DNA of 64,000 bases from Bacteroidales bacterium (GCA_003446015.1 DMBU01000068.1:38509-102508); one strand, 5' to 3'. Shown: positions 7,387 to 16,182, counted from the first letter of the stretch. Program-made: numbers and translations. Notes: generated by a model not told the origin, from the letters alone.

Positions 7387-7761
7387 ATGGGTGATTTCAG
7401 AGATTTAAAGGTTTATAAATTATCATATAAACTAGCAATGGAGATTTTTCATATAACTAAAAAATTTCCAAAAGAAGAAAGGTATTCCTTAACCGATCAG
7501 ATTAGAAGGTCTTCACGTTCTGTAACTACAAACATCTCTGAATCATATCGGAAAAGAAGATATCCAAAACATTTTATAAGTAAATTAAGTGATTCTGATG
7601 CTGAATTGGCTGAAACTCTTACTTGGTTAGACTTTTCGAAAGATTGTGAATACATTAATTATGAAGAACATACGTATTTTATAAATGAGTATGAAGAGGT
7701 TGGAAAGATGTTAGGAAGTATGATAAATAAGCCAGAAAGATTTATAATAACAAATGGTTAA
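7387..7761 (+). CDS. Four-helix bundle protein (23S rRNA intervening-sequence protein family)
   Basis: 124 residues, all-helical, with the typical opening DFRDLKVYKLSYKLAMEIF and the conserved QIRRSSRSVTTNISES segment of the IVP/S23 family (TIGR02436-like). The family was first found inside 23S rRNA spacers, and the Avd accessory proteins of diversity-generating retroelements share the fold; the molecular function is unclear and RNA or nucleic-acid binding is likely. Here it is bordered by inverted heptamer arrays and interrupts the exporter/adaptor pair, as a cassette insertion would. No reverse transcriptase or variable repeat was seen nearby. Confidence 0.85.
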   Translation: MGDFRDLKVYKLSYKLAMEIFHITKKFPKEERYSLTDQIRRSSRSVTTNISESYRKRRYPKHFISKLSDSDAELAETLTWLDFSKDCEYINYEEHTYFINEYEEVGKMLGSMINKPERFIITNG

Positions 7762-7765
7762 CAAC

Positions 7766-7814
7766 CAACTGCCAACTGCCAACTGCCAACTGCCAACTGC
7801 CAACTGTAAACTGA
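7766..7814. repeat. Right heptamer array (CAACTGC)n beside the four-helix-bundle gene
   Basis: Five exact CAACTGC units, one CAACTGT and a final AAACTGA. Read in frame it encodes a false QLPTANC repeat if the adaptor gene is started at 7754; three 7-base units give seven codons. This is non-coding repeat DNA running up to the true adaptor start at 7820. Confidence 0.85.
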
Positions 7815-7819
7815 GCATT

Positions 7820-9142
7820 ATGAAAGAAAAACAAGAGTTCGAAAAAATAGAATTACGAAGCAACGAAGTACAAGAGATCCTCACACGTCCTCCAAAATGG
7901 ATTGTACGATGGGGAATAACAATGATCTTTGTGGTTATTATTGTTATTTTAACTGGTAGTTGGTTTTTTCAATACCCAGATATTGTTTCGGCTCAAATCG
8001 TTTTAACAACGGAGAACCCACCGGCTCCTGTTTTAGCAAAAACATCAGGGAAAATTCAAAAGCTACTTGTCTCAAATGATGATGTAGTTGCTAAATATCA
8101 AGATTTAGGTGTTATCGAAAACCCTGGAAGTTTTGAATCAATTGTTAATCTATTAAAACAATTGGAATATTTTAAAGCAAATTTTAAACCAGGAGAGATT
8201 TTTAGTTTATCAAATCAATCTTATATTCTTGGTGATATCCAGTCAAGTTATGCCAGTTTTTATGCAAATGTTGAAGAGTACAACAAGTCGATCAAATTAA
8301 ATTATCATAGACAAAAGCTGGATTTATATAAAAAGGAGCTAAAAAAATATGATAATTATTTAGCTAATATTATAACTCAAAACACAATTCTCCAGGAAGA
8401 ACTTAATTTAACAAAGAAGCAGTATAACAGAGATTCTGTTTTATTTTCCAAAAATTTATTATCGGAATCTGATTTTGACAAATCGAAGTCAGCTTTACTT
8501 TCTAAATTTTATAATTACGAGCAAAATAATGTAACTATTTCAAATGTTGAAATTCAGATTGAAAGTTTAAATCAAAGCATTCTCGAACTTGAGTTACAGC
8601 AAGAAAAACAAATTTCTGATCAAACTTCGCTTATTTGGGAATCGTACGAGAATCTCTTAGCAGCAATTAATTCATGGAAACACAACTATGTTTTAATTGC
8701 CCCAACTGATGGAATAGTAGGTTTTAATAAATTTTGGAATGAAAACCAATCGGTTAAAGCCGGGGAAACTGTAATGACAATTATTCCAAGAGATGAGGGG
8801 AAATTAATAGGGAAAGTACAGTTAACCTTTCAAGGTGCGGGTAAAGTTAAAGAAGGTCAGAAGGTAAATATACAGTTTTCAAATTATCCATATATGGAAT
8901 TTGGAATGGTTAGAGGTATCGTGAAATCTATTTCTCTTGCTCCCGATAATAATTATTATACTGCTGAAATTCAATTACCCAATGGCTTAAAGACCTTTTA
9001 CGGGATTGATCTGAATTTTAAACAAGAGATGCAAGGTACGGCCGAAATTATTACTGAAGATATGCGCTTATTGGAAAGAATCGTGAGGCCCCTCCAATTT
9101 ATTTTAAATAAAAATACTAAGTTTGGGGATCACAACAATTAA
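7820..9142 (+). CDS. HlyD-family membrane fusion/adaptor protein
   Basis: 440 residues from the ATG at 7820; an ATG at 7754 would translate the repeat array and is rejected. There is one membrane span (~residues 36-58, ITMIFVVIIVILTG), a first barrel-sandwich half with SGKIQKLLV, a long coiled-coil hairpin (~100-290), and the second half with LIAPTDGIVGF followed by a beta-barrel region. It links the C39 exporter to an outer-membrane channel. No TolC-like gene lies in the window. It should act with the exporter at 5079 despite the inserted gene between them. Confidence 0.9.
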   Translation: MKEKQEFEKIELRSNEVQEILTRPPKWIVRWGITMIFVVIIVILTGSWFFQYPDIVSAQIVLTTENPPAPVLAKTSGKIQKLLVSNDDVVAKYQDLGVIENPGSFESIVNLLKQLEYFKANFKPGEIFSLSNQSYILGDIQSSYASFYANVEEYNKSIKLNYHRQKLDLYKKELKKYDNYLANIITQNTILQEELNLTKKQYNRDSVLFSKNLLSESDFDKSKSALLSKFYNYEQNNVTISNVEIQIESLNQSILELELQQEKQISDQTSLIWESYENLLAAINSWKHNYVLIAPTDGIVGFNKFWNENQSVKAGETVMTIIPRDEGKLIGKVQLTFQGAGKVKEGQKVNIQFSNYPYMEFGMVRGIVKSISLAPDNNYYTAEIQLPNGLKTFYGIDLNFKQEMQGTAEIITEDMRLLERIVRPLQFILNKNTKFGDHNN

Positions 9143-9147
9143 TAGCT

Positions 9148-9873
9148 ATGTTAAAACACCCGTATAGTATTTTTAGTTTCACAGTAAAATCATATCATTC
9201 AGATCAAAATGGCAAATTAACCTTGCCGGCATTTTTTCACTTTTTGCAGGAATGCGCCTGGGATAATGCCAGACTAAATGATTTTGGTTATGAATATCTA
9301 TTGAAGGAAAATGCATTCTGGGTCTTGTCACGTGTACTGGTTCAAATAGATAAATACCCTGAGTGGAAAGATGAAATTGAAATTAAAACCTGGCCAAAAG
9401 GTACCGATGGTTTTTTTGCACTTCGTGATTTTGAAATTTATTTAAAGGGAGAAATTATAGGCAGAGCTTCTAGTTCATGGTTAATTCTCGATTTTGATAC
9501 CAGGCGTCCGCGAAAACTTGAGAATTTTAACTTTATCCACGAAAATTTTATTCACGAAGGGGCCATTGATCGAAAACTTGAAAAAATCGTATTCAAAGGC
9601 GAGTTGAACAAACTGGAAAGGAGAAAAGTGTATCAGAGTGATTTAGATGTAAATAAACATGTGAATAATGCAACCTATGTTCGATGGATTATGGATTCTT
9701 ACTTTTCTGATAGTAATCGTGAGCCGGTTTTTGAATTTGAGATTAATTTTATTTCAGAACTGTCTTTAAATGATGAATTTACAATACATAATCTTGATTT
9801 CAATCAAGGAAATTATTTTGTTCTTAAAAATCTAAGCGATAAAGAGGTTTGCAGGGCCAGTATTAGATCATAA
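9148..9873 (+). CDS. Acyl-ACP thioesterase (double hotdog)
   Basis: 241 residues, the usual length for bacterial acyl-acyl-carrier-protein thioesterases (PF01643 type). The first hotdog begins with YHSDQNGKLTLPAFFHFLQE and contains ENAFWVLSRVLVQI; the second starts with VYQSDLDVNKHVNNATYVRW, whose NKHVNNxxYVRW holds the catalytic Asn/His region. It hydrolyses acyl-ACP to free fatty acids in the cytoplasm. It starts 5 bases after the adaptor gene, so may share its transcript, but it is probably a core-genome gene bordering the peptide locus. Confidence 0.88.
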   Translation: MLKHPYSIFSFTVKSYHSDQNGKLTLPAFFHFLQECAWDNARLNDFGYEYLLKENAFWVLSRVLVQIDKYPEWKDEIEIKTWPKGTDGFFALRDFEIYLKGEIIGRASSSWLILDFDTRRPRKLENFNFIHENFIHEGAIDRKLEKIVFKGELNKLERRKVYQSDLDVNKHVNNATYVRWIMDSYFSDSNREPVFEFEINFISELSLNDEFTIHNLDFNQGNYFVLKNLSDKEVCRASIRS

Positions 9874-9904
9874 AAAAATCCGAGAGATTAGCCCGGATTC
9901 TTTT
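9874..9904. terminator. Bidirectional hairpin between convergent genes
   Basis: AATCCG (9877-9882) pairs with CGGATT (9894-9899), with A-tracts on the left and TTTT on the right, serving the thioesterase (+) and the DUF3127 gene (-). Confidence 0.65.
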
Positions 9905-9909
9905 GTCAT

Positions 9910-10290
9910 TTAAAATGGTAAATCATCAGATTCATTTTCAGGAGGTAAATCGTCCAGAGATGGAGGAGGAGAATTACTGAAATCATTTGAATTTTGATTT
10001 TGAACCTTTTCAATTTTCCATGCATCCAGATTTGTAAAATAGCTTACTTTACCATCACGTTCCCATTTATTTCCGCGAATATTGAAGCTTACTTTTACTT
10101 CATCGTTAAACTCGATATTATCCATCAAATTGCATTTGTCCTGAGTGAGTTGAAATTTAATGTGATCCGTAAATTCCATTCCCCCGTTTGATTCCGTTCT
10201 TTCAACAACAAACTCACGTTTTTTAAAACGATCATTCACCTGAATCGTATTATATTTTTCAATTATTTTTCCTGTGATTTCGAAACTCAT
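9910..10290 (-). CDS. DUF3127 protein with SSB-like acidic tail
   Basis: 126 residues. Residues 1-95 match the Bacteroidota DUF3127 family (ITGKIIEKYNTIQVNDRFKKR onset, FNIRGNKWE, YFTNLDAWKIEK), whose strand pattern suggests an OB fold. A Pro/Asn/Ser-rich linker leads to the C-terminal DLPPENESDDLPF. The last residues DDLPF closely resemble the DDxPF tip that single-strand DNA-binding protein uses to recruit repair proteins. Function is not established; a nucleic-acid-binding role with partner recruitment is inferred. It lies 8 bases downstream of the cyclophilin gene, in one operon. Confidence 0.75.
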   Translation of the reverse strand: MSFEITGKIIEKYNTIQVNDRFKKREFVVERTESNGGMEFTDHIKFQLTQDKCNLMDNIEFNDEVKVSFNIRGNKWERDGKVSYFTNLDAWKIEKVQNQNSNDFSNSPPPSLDDLPPENESDDLPF

Positions 10291-10298
10291 GGCAGATT

Positions 10299-10736
10299 TT
10301 ATTCTTCGTTTATGATAATTTTCTCAATAACATCACCTTGTCGGATAGTATCAATTATTTCTACTCCTTCGTAGACTTTACCAAAAACAGTATGATTACG
10401 ATCCAGATGTTGGGTATTTTCACGGCTATGACAAATAAAGAATTGAGATCCCCCGGTATTTCTTCCTGCATGTGCCATTGAAAGAACACCTCTGTCGTGA
10501 TACTGATTATCACCATCTAATTCGCAATTAATTGAATATCCGGGTCCGCCCATTCCTGTACCATCGGGACACCCTCCCTGAATTACAAAGTTTGGAATAA
10601 CTCTGTGAAAAGTTAATCCATCGTAAAATCCCTCTTTTGATAATTTTATAAAATTTTCAACAGTACCTGGAGCATCCTTTTCAAAGAACTTTACCTTCAT
10701 GGTACCCTTTTCTGTTATTATTTCAGCTGTTTTCAT
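10299..10736 (-). CDS. Cyclophilin-type peptidyl-prolyl cis-trans isomerase
   Basis: 145 residues, a minimal cytoplasmic cyclophilin without a signal peptide. Motifs: [22 protein letters not shown] (active-site Arg and Gln region), [17 protein letters not shown] and [14 protein letters not shown]. It catalyses proline isomerisation during folding. It is followed by the DUF3127 gene and preceded by an FKBP gene, from which it is separated by a strong terminator. Confidence 0.93.
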   Translation of the reverse strand: MKTAEIITEKGTMKVKFFEKDAPGTVENFIKLSKEGFYDGLTFHRVIPNFVIQGGCPDGTGMGGPGYSINCELDGDNQYHDRGVLSMAHAGRNTGGSQFFICHSRENTQHLDRNHTVFGKVYEGVEIIDTIRQGDVIEKIIINEE

Positions 10737-10752
10737 ATTGTATTGAGATAAA

Positions 10753-10785
10753 AAAACAAGCGTTTTATTTCACACGCTTGTTTTT
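10753..10785 (-). terminator. Intrinsic terminator for the FKBP gene
   Basis: AAAACAAGCG (10753-10762) pairs with CGCTTGTTTT (10775-10784). On the minus strand the hairpin is followed by a T-run, directly downstream of the FKBP stop at 10803. Confidence 0.8.
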
Positions 10786-10802
10786 ATATTTAATAATGTC
10801 TT

Positions 10803-11519
10803 TTAATTTGTTTTTTTTGCTGGAGCTTCGGGAGCTTTTACTTCAAGAAGTTCAACTTCAAAAATTAAAGCCATATTAACTTCTATTTTACCACCTGGAC
10901 GAACTCTTTGTCCATAACCTAATTCGGTAGGAATATAAAATTTGTATTTTGCACCTTCTTTCATTAATTGAATACCCTCGGTCCAGCCTGGAATAACTCT
11001 GTTTAAAGCAAATTCAGCAGGTTTTTCTTTTCCGATTGAACTATCAAATTCAGTACCATCAATAAGTGTTCCTCTATAATTACACACAACAATATCAGTA
11101 TCACTTGGAGATTTTCCTGTACCTTCTGTTATGATTTCGTATTGTAAACCGCTTTCAGTTGTAATTATGCCTTCTTTTTTCTTATTTTCTTCCAAAAATG
11201 CACGTCCTTCTTCAAGATTTTTGTTAGCCTTAGCATCCCTTAATTCAGTAAAATATTTTTGTAAAAAAGGTTTAATTTCTTCTTCTTTAATTTTCAGGTC
11301 TTTTTCTTCGTAAGCATCTATAACACCTTTAAGAAAAACATCATAATTTACTTCTTCCAATGAAGCACCTTTAATGCTTTTCCCAATGTCAGTTCCAATA
11401 GCATAACTAACTGAATCTAAGTCATTAGTTAATTTTGCATCACCTTTCATTGTCTGACCACATGATGAAAAAATAATTGAGGCACCAATAGTCATGAGTA
11501 ATAAGTTTTTAATTTTCAT
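10803..11519 (-). CDS. FKBP-type peptidyl-prolyl isomerase lipoprotein
   Basis: 238 residues from the ATG at 11519; 24 upstream codons in frame lack signal character and are dropped. The N-terminus is a lipoprotein signal (LLLMTIGASIIFSSCG). Residues ~30-105 form the FkpA/Mip-like helical dimerisation domain (SVSYAIGTDIGKSIKG), and ~120-225 the FKBP domain (GTEFDSSIGKEKPAEF, VIPGWTEGIQLMKEGAKY, YIPTELGYG). Expected in the periplasm, anchored to a membrane, assisting folding of exported proteins. Confidence 0.92.
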   Translation of the reverse strand: MKIKNLLLMTIGASIIFSSCGQTMKGDAKLTNDLDSVSYAIGTDIGKSIKGASLEEVNYDVFLKGVIDAYEEKDLKIKEEEIKPFLQKYFTELRDAKANKNLEEGRAFLEENKKKEGIITTESGLQYEIITEGTGKSPSDTDIVVCNYRGTLIDGTEFDSSIGKEKPAEFALNRVIPGWTEGIQLMKEGAKYKFYIPTELGYGQRVRPGGKIEVNMALIFEVELLEVKAPEAPAKKTN

Positions 11520-11612
11520 AATATTAATTTTTGAGTTTACTTTAATTTTTATATGAAGTGCAAAGTTGCTGAATTTATTTGTAAAAGGCAAAAAGTATTA
11601 TTTTAAAAAAAG

Positions 11613-12269
11613 TTAAATCTTTTCAGCTCTAAGAATATGTCTCTTTCCGGTTGGTCCTTTTAATCTTGTTACTTTAAAACCCGCTTTTCGTAAATTAATT
11701 TTCACACTACCTTTGCTGCTATAGGTAGTCAATAATCCTTCGTTATTTAACGATTCATAGATTTTGATAAAGTTTTCGGGTTCCCACATTTCTGGTTGTT
11801 TATCTGGGGCAAATGCATCAAAATAAATTAAATCATATTTTTCCTGAAATTCATAGTGAATAAAATCTGAGTTTATCTTTTGTAGAGTGAAATTATCAGA
11901 GATCTTTACTTTTTTATTCCATTTACAAGTTTGGATCTTTTTGCAAACTGATTTTTGATCAACAGTTAAAAAATCCATATAGTTTAAATGATTAATAATT
12001 TCTAATTCAACCGGGTATAATTCAATTGCAGTATATTCAACCGTCAGGGGCCTTTTTAAACTTTCAGCACAAGTTAAGATAGCATTTAATCCGGTACCAA
12101 AACCAACCTCAAAAACCTTAATTGAATTTAATCGGCTATGGTTTAACCCGGCTTCAATATAAACACAATTAGACTCTTCTATTGCGCCAAATGTTGAGTG
12201 ATAGTGTTCGTTAAATCTACTCGAATAAAGAGTATTAGAGCCATCATTGGTTGTTTTAATATTTATCAT
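11613..12269 (-). CDS. mnmD: MnmD-type tRNA wobble uridine methyltransferase
   Basis: 218 residues, a stand-alone class I SAM-dependent methyltransferase. SAM motif I is FEVGFGTGLNAILT (~55-68), and a distinctive YFDAFAPDKQPEMWEPENF block follows, as in the methyltransferase half of MnmC. It makes the last methylation of 5-methylaminomethyl(-2-thio)uridine at tRNA position 34. The FAD oxidase half of MnmC is absent, as in other MnmD proteins. It precedes the FKBP gene on the same strand. Confidence 0.85.
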   Translation of the reverse strand: MINIKTTNDGSNTLYSSRFNEHYHSTFGAIEESNCVYIEAGLNHSRLNSIKVFEVGFGTGLNAILTCAESLKRPLTVEYTAIELYPVELEIINHLNYMDFLTVDQKSVCKKIQTCKWNKKVKISDNFTLQKINSDFIHYEFQEKYDLIYFDAFAPDKQPEMWEPENFIKIYESLNNEGLLTTYSSKGSVKINLRKAGFKVTRLKGPTGKRHILRAEKI

Positions 12270-12443
12270 CGAATAAATTTAAATGTTGGAAGTAATTGCG
12301 CAACGATTTTTACTCAACAAGGTTTCATGAAATTATAATTTAGAATCGTTCGAAATAACTATGATCTTATTGATTATCAATAATTCATTAATCAACAATA
12401 ACGCATGTCGGGTTTGTAAAACATGTCTAAATATTAACATATG

Positions 12444-12475
12444 TTTGAAGTTTCATGTAAAATGATTTAATTTAG
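12444..12475 (+). promoter_or_regulatory. Probable Bacteroidota-type promoter of the subtilase gene
   Basis: TTTG (12444-12447) and TAATTTAG (12468-12475) are 20 bases apart. This matches the TTTG / TAnnTTTG consensus with one mismatch in the -7 box, 33 bases before the ATG. Confidence 0.5.
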
Positions 12476-12508
12476 GGCAACTCTATTTATTAACTAAATC
12501 TATTAATT

Positions 12509-13708
12509 ATGAAGATTAGAAATTTTTTATCTATTGCTGCAATAGGTATGTTATTGTTTACAGCATGTAATAAAGAAGAAACTCCAAATTTAGTTTCAAA
12601 CGAAGATGAAAATTTAGTAAGCCTTGATCCTCAAAGCGGAGAAGTAATTGAGGGACAATATGTGGTAGTATTAAACGAAAATTCTGCTAAAATTGCAACA
12701 GAGGGTAACTATGAAGAGCAGGTTGAACAAATGAAATCATTTGCAAAATCGTTATTCCGTGAAAAAAGTGCTGGTGATGTTGAAATTGACAAAGCTTATG
12801 TAAAAGCCTTAAAAGGGTTTAGTGTAAAAATGACTGAAGAGGTTGCTGTTGAAATTGAAAATGATTCAAGGGTTAAGTACATTTTACCTGACAGATTATA
12901 TGTAATGGCGAAACCTGTAAAACCAACTCCTGATCCAGATCCAACAGGACAAGAAGTTCCTTATGGAATAGCAAGAGTTGGTTATGGAAGTGGTGTTGGT
13001 AAAACTGCATGGATAATTGATACAGGAATTGATTTAGATCATCCTGATTTAAATGTTGACCAAACAAGAGGTAGAAATTTTATAAGTACATCAAAAACAC
13101 CAGATGATGATAATGGTCATGGTTCACATTGTGCTGGAACTGTTGCTGCAATTGACAACAGTATTGGAGTAGTTGGAGTTGCTGCAGGTGCTACAGTAGT
13201 TCCTATTAAAGTGCTTGACCGAAGAGGTAGTGGAGCATATTCAGTAATTATTGCTGGAATAGACTATGTAGCTAATGTTGCAGCTGCTGGTGATGCTGCT
13301 AATATGAGCCTTGGTGGTGGTGCATATCAGGCAATTGATGATGCTGTTTATGCTGCATCTCAAAAAGGGATTAATTTTTCATTAGCTGCTGGTAACGAAA
13401 GTGACGATGCAAATAATCATTCTCCTGCAAGAGTTAACGGACCACATATCTGGACAATTTCAGCTATGGATATTAATGACAACTGGGCATATTTCTCAAA
13501 TTATGGCAATCCTCCAGTTGATTATTGCGAACCTGGTTATAATGTTTACTCAACTTATAAAGGTGGTGGATATACTACAATGAGTGGAACTTCTATGGCA
13601 GCTCCTCACATGTGTGGAATTTTACTAATGACAAATGGAAATCCAAGAACAGATGGTTATGTTAAAGGAGATCCTGACGGAAATGCTGATCCTATTGGAA
13701 CTATATAA
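12509..13708 (+). CDS. Secreted/lipoprotein S8 subtilisin-like serine protease
   Basis: 399 residues. Lipoprotein-like signal (MLLFTACN; Cys ~20). An I9-type inhibitor propeptide (EGQYVVVLNEN to KYILPD, ~50-128) is followed by a proteinase K-like catalytic domain with Asp in WIIDTGIDLDHPD (~172), His in NGHGSHCAGT (~205) and Ser in MSGTSMAAPH (~360). The oxyanion Asn lies in LAAGNESDDANN. The propeptide keeps the enzyme inactive until export. There is no C-terminal secretion domain. It is a single gene with its own promoter and a strong terminator. Confidence 0.93.
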   Translation: MKIRNFLSIAAIGMLLFTACNKEETPNLVSNEDENLVSLDPQSGEVIEGQYVVVLNENSAKIATEGNYEEQVEQMKSFAKSLFREKSAGDVEIDKAYVKALKGFSVKMTEEVAVEIENDSRVKYILPDRLYVMAKPVKPTPDPDPTGQEVPYGIARVGYGSGVGKTAWIIDTGIDLDHPDLNVDQTRGRNFISTSKTPDDDNGHGSHCAGTVAAIDNSIGVVGVAAGATVVPIKVLDRRGSGAYSVIIAGIDYVANVAAAGDAANMSLGGGAYQAIDDAVYAASQKGINFSLAAGNESDDANNHSPARVNGPHIWTISAMDINDNWAYFSNYGNPPVDYCEPGYNVYSTYKGGGYTTMSGTSMAAPHMCGILLMTNGNPRTDGYVKGDPDGNADPIGTI

Positions 13709-13729
13709 GATTTTTAATATGTAATTCTT

Positions 13730-13755
13730 AAAGACCGCATTTTATGCGGTCTTTT
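13730..13755. terminator. Bidirectional intrinsic terminator
   Basis: AAAGACCGCAT (13730-13740) pairs with ATGCGGTCTTT (13744-13754), a near-perfect 11-bp stem with T-runs on both strands, between the protease gene and the convergent TIGR01777 gene, whose stop it overlaps. Confidence 0.85.
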
Positions 13756-14668
13756 TGTTTAGAAGAGATTCTATTGCAAATGATGCTTTACTGTATTTAA
13801 AAACAAACTTTTCCTTTAACAATTTAGTTGGTACAACTTTCTGATCAGCAAAAAATAATTCATTAGCCATTTCCCTTAGTGCTAGTTTTAAAATAAATTT
13901 CGGAATGATTAACCAAACTGGTCTTCTGAGTTTTCTGCCAATTAATTTGTTAAGTTCTATGGATGTAATTGGATTAGGTGAAACCAGATTATAAATTCCC
14001 GAGGACTCTTTATTATTCATTAAAAACTCTATTGCACGAATTTCATCATGAATATGAATCCATGATAGGAAGTTGTCTCCTTTTCCAAAATTGCTGCCCA
14101 TAAAGTATTTTATAGGTGCAATTAATTTAGGAAACATTCCTCCATTTTTCCCTAAAACAACACCGGTTCTGATTACAATTCTTTTTACGCCAAATTCTGA
14201 GACCATTTCGGTTGATTTTTCCCATTTATCAGAAACCTGAGCTAGAAATCCACTGCCTTTCAGTGAGTTTTCAGTGCAAATGTCTTTTGTTTGGGATCCA
14301 TAGAATCCTATTGCTGATGCTTGTATTAATAATTTTGGTTTAATCTCCGATTGCGAAATTGAAAGAGTTAATAAATTGCCAATATGAACACGGCTTTTAA
14401 TAATATTTTCTTTGTGTTTTTTTGTCCATATTTTTGATGCAATATTTTCTCCTGCAAGATTTATGATAACTTCAACGTTGGTAATATTCCTTGATAAAGT
14501 ATATGGATTTTGAAAATCCCATTCAATTATTTGAATATTCTTAGAGAAAATTTCTTCTGCTTTCTTTTTATTTCTTGAAATAACGGCAATTTCGTGTTTT
14601 TTATCAAATAAATAATTTGTTAATTCTTTGCCAATAAAACCTGTCGCTCCAAAAATCAATATTCTCAT
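13742..14668 (-). CDS. TIGR01777-family SDR epimerase-like protein
   Basis: 308 residues. The N-terminal Rossmann fold has GATGFIGKEL, and the family blocks NLAGENIA, SAIGFYG, VRIVIRTGVVLG-like and NLVSPNPITSIELN are present. These atypical short-chain dehydrogenases (human SDR39U1, E. coli YfcH) bind NADP; their substrate is unknown. It overlaps the photolyase gene by 4 bases and is translationally coupled to it. TIGR01777 proteins recur in light-induced photolyase gene clusters, which fits here. Confidence 0.88.
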   Translation of the reverse strand: MRILIFGATGFIGKELTNYLFDKKHEIAVISRNKKKAEEIFSKNIQIIEWDFQNPYTLSRNITNVEVIINLAGENIASKIWTKKHKENIIKSRVHIGNLLTLSISQSEIKPKLLIQASAIGFYGSQTKDICTENSLKGSGFLAQVSDKWEKSTEMVSEFGVKRIVIRTGVVLGKNGGMFPKLIAPIKYFMGSNFGKGDNFLSWIHIHDEIRAIEFLMNNKESSGIYNLVSPNPITSIELNKLIGRKLRRPVWLIIPKFILKLALREMANELFFADQKVVPTKLLKEKFVFKYSKASFAIESLLNKKTA

Positions 14669-15963
14669 ATTCTTTTTATTTTTTTGTAAAAGTTAAGTGC
14701 TCTTTCTCTTGCAAATTTATGTTCTATAATCGGTTTCGGATATTTGGGTGTTTCAAATTCAGGAACCCATTTCTTAATGTAGTTGTAATCGGGATCAAAT
14801 TTTTGTGTTTGTAGCTCAGGATTAAAAATTCTGAAGTATGGAACAGCATCACAACCGGTACTTGCAGCCCATTGCCAGCCACCATTATTTGATGCTAATT
14901 CGTAATCTAAGAGTTTCTGTGCAAAGTATGCTTCACCCCAGTGCCAATCAATTAACAAATGCTTGGTTAGGAAACTAGCCGTAATCATTCTTAGCCTGTT
15001 ATGCATAAATCCTGTTGTATTTAACTCTCGCATACCAGCATCTACAATAGGGTATCCTGTTTGTCCATTACACCATGCCTGAAAATCAGACTCATTATTA
15101 ATCCACTCAAGATAATCGTACTCTTTTTTGAATGAACTTTCTACTACATATGGAGATTGATATAAAATCATCATATAAAATTCCCTCCAAATCAGTTCAT
15201 TTAAGAAAACCTCATTCAAATCCTGAGCTTTATGTACTAATTGTCTAATGCTAATTGTTCCAAATCTTAAATGAATACTAAGTTTTGAGGTGGCGTTAAG
15301 TGAAGGGATCTCTCTGTTCTGATCATAGTTTTTGATCACAGAAGAATTAACCGTTCTGTCGGGGAACTTAAACAGAAGCTCGTTAAATCCTATCTCATTT
15401 AAATGTATTGGTGCAGCAGGTTTTGTTTTATATAAACTTTCAACTAATTTTTCTGATTCGTATTTAGGGATTCCTGTATTGCTAATTTTTTCTTTCCATA
15501 TTCTGGAATAAGGTGTGTAAATCGTATAAGGTTTTTGATCTTTTTTAAGAATTTCTGATTTCTCAAAAATTAACTGATCTTTATATGACTGAACGTTAAT
15601 GTTTTGTGATTTTAAATAGTCTGCTATAATGTTGTCTCTATTTATTGCATAAGGTTCATAATCGTGATTAAAATAAACAGATTGGATATTGAATTTAGAA
15701 ACTAACATCTTAAAAGCACTTAAAGGATTATTATAAGTGACATAAAGCGTACTTCCATAAGTTTCGAGTTTTTCTTTTAATGATCTTAATTCAGATTGTA
15801 TGAAATTAATTCTGAGATCATTTTTATTTTGAAGTTTGGTTAGTATGTCGGAGTCAAATATAAATACGGGCAATACATTCCTGTTTTGGAGAGCTTTAAA
15901 TAATCCATGATTATCAAACAACCTTAAATCTCGTCTAAACCAAAATATTGTTATCTTCTCCAT
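14665..15963 (-). CDS. phrB: Deoxyribodipyrimidine photolyase (class I, CPD type)
   Basis: 432 residues. The N-terminal alpha/beta domain (FWFRRDLRLFDNHGLFKAL) would bind the antenna chromophore. The C-terminal FAD domain has LIWREFYMMILYQSP, MITASFLTKHLLIDWHWGE and NNGGWQWAASTGCDAVPYFR, with the Trp residues of the electron-transfer chain. It repairs cyclobutane pyrimidine dimers using blue light. It heads a two-gene operon with the TIGR01777 gene and diverges from the B12-type MerR regulator at 16224, suggesting light control. Confidence 0.92.
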   Translation of the reverse strand: MEKITIFWFRRDLRLFDNHGLFKALQNRNVLPVFIFDSDILTKLQNKNDLRINFIQSELRSLKEKLETYGSTLYVTYNNPLSAFKMLVSKFNIQSVYFNHDYEPYAINRDNIIADYLKSQNINVQSYKDQLIFEKSEILKKDQKPYTIYTPYSRIWKEKISNTGIPKYESEKLVESLYKTKPAAPIHLNEIGFNELLFKFPDRTVNSSVIKNYDQNREIPSLNATSKLSIHLRFGTISIRQLVHKAQDLNEVFLNELIWREFYMMILYQSPYVVESSFKKEYDYLEWINNESDFQAWCNGQTGYPIVDAGMRELNTTGFMHNRLRMITASFLTKHLLIDWHWGEAYFAQKLLDYELASNNGGWQWAASTGCDAVPYFRIFNPELQTQKFDPDYNYIKKWVPEFETPKYPKPIIEHKFARERALNFYKKIKRI

Positions 15964-16132
15964 TTCAGATGATAGATTTAAGTATTGGTTAAATGAAAAT
16001 TCTTCGAATTTGTATCCGCAAAATAGAACTTAAAGTTTGTATAGATATATTCTTAAACATTAATTATAAGTCATTTCATTCTTGTTTTTTTAACAAAAGT
16101 CAACTTTATTTGTTCAGGAAATAAGCTTATAT

Positions 16133-16182
16133 TTTACACAAGGTATAAAAAAAGTTGGCAATAGTGAACTATTAAGTGTAAA
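16133..16182. promoter_or_regulatory. Inverted TTTACAC/GTGTAAA half-sites, candidate MerR operator
   Basis: TTTACAC (16133-16139) and GTGTAAA (16176-16182) lie in the photolyase/merR divergent intergenic region, 36 bases apart. The half-site AAGTGTAAA resembles the arms of the 18-bp palindrome at 17171. Binding is an inference from position and similarity only. Confidence 0.3.

Noticed and set aside
7387..7761. Diversity-generating retroelement (Avd-like gene)
   Set aside because: No reverse transcriptase, template repeat or variable repeat was found near the gene; it fits the stand-alone IVP family better.
7303..7814. CRISPR-like array or phase-variation repeats at the four-helix-bundle gene
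   Set aside because: Units are contiguous heptamers without spacers and lie outside genes, so neither a CRISPR array nor coding phase variation fits.
7754..7819. Upstream ATG for the HlyD-type adaptor with a QLPTANC amino-acid repeat
   Set aside because: The repeat is the non-coding heptamer array read in frame; the ATG at 7820 gives the normal adaptor N-terminus.
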